From Hyphomicrobiales bacterium (lineage in GTDB: Bacteria > Pseudomonadota > Alphaproteobacteria > Rhizobiales > JAKIUO01), in assembly GCA_027069645.1 (NCBI GenBank), contig JALXEI010000017.1:1-8920 (forward strand): a stretch of 8,920 nucleotides of DNA, read 5' to 3'. A program made the position numbers and the translations under genes. Numbering within the stretch: the first letter of the stretch is position 1; the number at the start of each line of letters is the position of its first letter. Under the pieces are notes generated by a model. The model saw only the letters and a program-made list of their open reading frames with translations, did no database searches and had not been told where the DNA came from. Positions 6,427 to 8,920 of this stretch are shown one piece after another.

Positions 6427-6971
6427 GTATGCAGTTCAAAAACACGCATTTTGATATCAAATCCCTCAAGGATGATGGCAGCTTTTCAGGCTATGCCAGC
6501 CTGTTCGATGAAACAGATTCCTATGGCGACCGCACCATGCCGGGTTGTTTCAAGAAGAGCCTGCGCCGTCACAAAAAGGCGGGACACATGCCTCCGATGC
6601 TCTGGCAGCACAGGTCTGATTACCCGATCGGCACATGGCCGGTGATGCGCGAGGATAAAACAGGGCTTTTTGTCGAGGGACAGCTTGAACTGGAGGTGAA
6701 AAAGGCGCGCGAGGCTCATGCGCTTTTAAAGAGCGGGGCGATCAGCGGTTTGTCCATCGGATTCAGGACCGTCAACTCGGTCTGGAACAAGGTTGATCAT
6801 GTACGCGAGCTGATCGATGTCGATTTGTGGGAAGTGTCTCTCGTCACCTTCCCGGCGCTGACCAGTGCCCGTGTCGGCGATGTCAAACATGCTGATCTGC
6901 ATGAAAGTCTGAAACAGCTTGATGAGGCCATTGCCATTTCTTCGGCCCGCCTCGCCCTGGCGTCGGTGTGA
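6423..6971 (+). CDS. HK97-family prohead protease
   Basis: The 182-aa protein is a serine protease of the HK97 prohead (U35) type that cleaves the capsid delta domain and itself during head maturation. The early GSFSGYASLFDETDSYGD (19-36) is characteristic. The likely catalytic His is H63 in LWQHRSDYPIG, the Ser is S111 in SGLSIGF, and the acidic partner is probably E137 in LWEVSLVTFPA. ATG 6423 overlaps the portal stop and has AAGAAGGGGG (6406-6415) upstream; an earlier in-frame start at 6384 would lie inside the portal gene. The ATG at 6432 is a weaker alternative. The C-terminal 25 residues are Ala/Leu-rich and probably helical. Confidence 0.93.
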   Translation: MSMQFKNTHFDIKSLKDDGSFSGYASLFDETDSYGDRTMPGCFKKSLRRHKKAGHMPPMLWQHRSDYPIGTWPVMREDKTGLFVEGQLELEVKKAREAHALLKSGAISGLSIGFRTVNSVWNKVDHVRELIDVDLWEVSLVTFPALTSARVGDVKHADLHESLKQLDEAIAISSARLALASV

Positions 6972-7028
6972 GACAGGGCCGCCTTTTTGTGAAACTCAAA
7001 TCTGAAAACGAACTAACGGAGCCGAACA

Positions 7029-8405
7029 ATGAGCTATATGGAAAATCTCAAATCACGCATAAGAAATGCCCGCAAGGTGGCAGGGGTGAGCCTCGAGACA
7101 AAGGATGGCACGCCGCAGGGTCTGGAGGAACTGAAAAGCACGATTTCCTCTCTGACGGCGCTGGTTACCGAACAGGCCGAGGTTGCGGTCAAAAACGGTC
7201 AGGCCATTGAGGAATTGCGCGCGACGAATGATCGCCGCCTTGAGTATCTGGAAAAACGCGGTTCGTCTGATGTGCTTGACGAGGAAAAGCTCGGGCGGAT
7301 CAATGAGGAGCTGAACAGGATTGACGAGGTCAAAACGGCGCTTGGCGAGTTGAAAAAGGATGTCGAGGATTTGAGCATCAGGCTGAACCGGCCCGAAAGT
7401 GGCCCCGGTGATTCTGCAAACCGGTTTGAAAAGGCTCATAAAAAGGCATTTGATATTTATGCGCGCAAGGCGGATGAGCAGAAACTGCGTGATCTCGACA
7501 ATCTGGAAACGCGTGATGCGCCAATGGTCATCAGTGACCCGTCGGCTGGTGGTTACGCCGTACCGGAGCACCTTGATCGACAGATCATGCGCCTGATGCG
7601 CGAGGATAGTCCCATGCGCCGCCTCGCAACAGTGATCAGTGTTGGCACCAGTGATTATAAAAAACTGGTCAACAAGGGTGGCACCAGTTCCGGCTGGGTC
7701 GGCGAGACAGATCCGCGTGATGCTACCGATCCGTCAAAAATGGCTGAAATTTCGCCTGTAATCGGCGAGGTCTACGCCTATCCGGGAGCAACGCAACATG
7801 CTCTTGACGATATTTATTTTGATGTCGAGGGGTTTATCCGGGACGATGTTTATGACCAGTTTGCCGATGAGGAAAGCATCGCCTTTGTTTCCGGCAATGG
7901 TACCAAAAAGCCGAAAGGATTTCTGACCGCGCCCCTGTCGACAGCAGGCGACAAAAACCGCGCTTTCGGGACGGTGCAAAAAATTGCCTCGGGGGCACAG
8001 AGTGAACTGACAGCAGATGTCATTATTCAGGCCCCATACCAGATGAAATCAAAACATCGTCGCCGCGCCGTCTGGCTGATGAATTCGGTAACCATCGGCA
8101 AGGTAAGGCTTTTGAAGGATAATCAGGGGCGCTATTTGTGGCGCGACGGCATGGAGGCGGGAACGCCGAACCAGCTCAATGGTCTGCCGGTGGAGGCCGA
8201 GGAGAATATGCCCGATGTGGCCGCCGGAACGCTGCCTGTGGCGCTTGGCAACTGGAAGCGGGCCTATGCGATTATTGATCGAACAGGCATCAGATTTTTG
8301 CGCGATCCGCTCAACAAGCTGGGCTATGTCTATTTCTATTTCACCAAACGTGTCGGTGGGCACTTCATTGATACGGAGGCCTTCAAGGTCATATCGATTG
8401 GCTGA
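7029..8405 (+). CDS. Major capsid protein, HK97 fold, with N-terminal delta domain
   Basis: The 458-aa product is an HK97-type (Phage_capsid) major head protein. Residues about 30-120 are strongly coiled-coil (LEELKSTISSLTALV, INEELNRIDEVKTALGELKKDVEDL), which is the scaffold-like delta domain removed by the prohead protease. I see no separate scaffold gene. The mature protein probably starts between residues 120 and 170; the exact cut cannot be read. Core signatures are SDPSAGGYAVPEHLDRQIMR (169-188), SPMRRLATVISVG (194-206), GETDPRDATDP (225-235), the ALDDIYFDVEGFIRDDVYDQFADEE region (258-282), GNGTKKPKGFL (289-299), and a C-terminal YFYFTKRVGGHFIDTEAFKVI (435-455). GGAG (7018-7021) lies seven bases ahead of the start. 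The 57-bp gap after the protease gene contains only this ribosome-binding site and no evident hairpin. Confidence 0.95.
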   Translation: MSYMENLKSRIRNARKVAGVSLETKDGTPQGLEELKSTISSLTALVTEQAEVAVKNGQAIEELRATNDRRLEYLEKRGSSDVLDEEKLGRINEELNRIDEVKTALGELKKDVEDLSIRLNRPESGPGDSANRFEKAHKKAFDIYARKADEQKLRDLDNLETRDAPMVISDPSAGGYAVPEHLDRQIMRLMREDSPMRRLATVISVGTSDYKKLVNKGGTSSGWVGETDPRDATDPSKMAEISPVIGEVYAYPGATQHALDDIYFDVEGFIRDDVYDQFADEESIAFVSGNGTKKPKGFLTAPLSTAGDKNRAFGTVQKIASGAQSELTADVIIQAPYQMKSKHRRRAVWLMNSVTIGKVRLLKDNQGRYLWRDGMEAGTPNQLNGLPVEAEENMPDVAAGTLPVALGNWKRAYAIIDRTGIRFLRDPLNKLGYVYFYFTKRVGGHFIDTEAFKVISIG

Positions 8406-8443
8406 TGACAGGATGAGTGGAACCATTTGAACAGGGGTGAAAT

Positions 8444-8905
8444 ATGAGTGAGATCTGGGCGAAAATCAAAAAGGGCGAGGAGTTCATCGGGGCGGCCCCG
8501 GGTGAAATATATCCGCGCACATACCGGGAGGGGGATATTGTCGACGGCGTGCTTGCAAAAACAGCCATAGAACTGGAGCTGGCAACGCCGGGAAAGGGGG
8601 CGCGGCCCCTTGATCCGGAGCCTGTCGAGGCGAAAATGTTGAAACAGGCCCCGGAAAACAGGGATATGGGTGGGCTTGGCGAGCGTGTGGTCTTTCTCCA
8701 GGAGGAGGTCGCCCGGCTCGAAAAAATGTCTGAAACGCATGATGCCGTTCTCGAAATTCTCGGGGTCTCGGAGGAAATGCGAACAAGCATCAGGGAAGGG
8801 ACATTTTCGCTGGATGATCTCGACGCGTTTGCTGCCGATATCAAAAAGCGCAAGGGGGCGGGAAGGCAGTCCGGGTCTGACAAGGGGGCGGGGGTGAAAA
8901 AATGA
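8444..8905 (+). CDS. Head-module protein of unknown function, after capsid gene
   Basis: The 153-aa protein has no assignment I can defend. The N-terminal part (about 10-50) contains GEIYPRTYREGDIVDGVLAKTAIELELATP. This resembles a compact fold seen in small phage head proteins, where a basic-hydrophobic strand leads to a helix of the LAxxAxELxLA type. The middle (78-105) is a likely coiled coil (LGERVVFLQEEVARLEKM). Next comes a short helical region with FSLDDLDAFAADIKKRK, and a low-complexity Gly/Lys tail. AGGGGTG (8433-8439) precedes the ATG. It lies 38 bp after the capsid stop, and its own stop overlaps the next start (ATGA). The position suggests a head decoration, stabilising or completion role, which is inference only. 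Confidence 0.8.
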   Translation: MSEIWAKIKKGEEFIGAAPGEIYPRTYREGDIVDGVLAKTAIELELATPGKGARPLDPEPVEAKMLKQAPENRDMGGLGERVVFLQEEVARLEKMSETHDAVLEILGVSEEMRTSIREGTFSLDDLDAFAADIKKRKGAGRQSGSDKGAGVKK

Positions 8906-8920
8906 GGGCGCGTCTCATTG
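8902..8920 (+). CDS. Start of next gene, probable head-tail connector (partial)
   Basis: ATG 8902 overlaps the previous stop (ATGA) and follows a G-rich ribosome-binding site (GGGGG within 8885-8894). Only six codons are visible, reading MRARLI, before the window ends. Many head-tail connector proteins of the phiE125 gp8 type begin with a similar short basic stretch followed by LI, and they sit after the capsid in this gene order. The identity is therefore a positional guess. Confidence 0.4.

Noticed and set aside
6968..7210. Short + strand frame overlapping the protease end and capsid start
   Set aside because: It is out of frame with the capsid gene, has low-complexity composition and no ribosome-binding site; it is a shadow of the capsid reading frame.
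1..8920. Search for tRNA genes, CRISPR arrays, insertion sequences, integrase sites and defence genes
   Set aside because: None were seen by eye; the window is occupied almost fully by phage replication and head genes, and no gap exceeds 165 bases.

Overview
This window is a continuous block of a tailed (siphovirus-like, HK97-type) phage or prophage, with every gene on the + strand. It runs from the end of the replication module into the packaging and head module. Most of it has about 57% GC in the stretches I counted. The gene types and their order (DnaB, winged-helix initiator, HNH nuclease, P27-type small terminase, Terminase_1 large terminase, HK97 portal, prohead protease, capsid) suggest a phage of a Gram-negative host, most likely an alphaproteobacterium. 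The host assignment is an inference from protein style and base composition, not a proof.

Replication region (1-2283). A DnaB-type helicase lacks its 5' end. It is followed, with overlapping stop and start, by a 307-aa winged-helix protein that looks like a phage replication initiator. Inside the initiator gene are two identical 15-bp repeats, 22 bp apart and in different reading frames, followed by a 16-bp AT-rich stretch. This is the layout of a lambda-type origin lying inside its initiator gene. A 203-aa protein of unknown function follows. The first ~390-400 bases of the helicase have about 43% GC and encode Bacteroidetes-like DnaB sequence. The rest of the gene has about 57% GC and reads as proteobacterial. 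This is a sharp in-frame chimera, most simply an assembly join at a conserved motif near the contig end.

Switch region (2269-2408). A perfect TTGACA -35 box overlaps the stop codon of the 203-aa gene. A plausible -10 box lies 17 bp further on, and a strong intrinsic terminator starts about 50 nt after the predicted transcription start, just ahead of the late genes. This promoter-terminator arrangement next to an unassigned gene resembles the Q/pR' late switch of lambdoid phages.

Packaging and head region (2408-8920). An HNH nuclease gene is followed by a 165-bp non-coding stretch with a G-tract, a C-tract, an inverted repeat and an A/T tract (candidate cos site). A second intrinsic terminator comes next, then small terminase, large terminase, portal, prohead protease and major capsid protein. 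A 153-aa unassigned protein and the first codons of a probable head-tail connector end the window. The overlaps or short gaps indicate one late transcription unit. The products would cut and pump DNA (HNH, TerS, TerL), form the portal vertex, and build and mature the procapsid.
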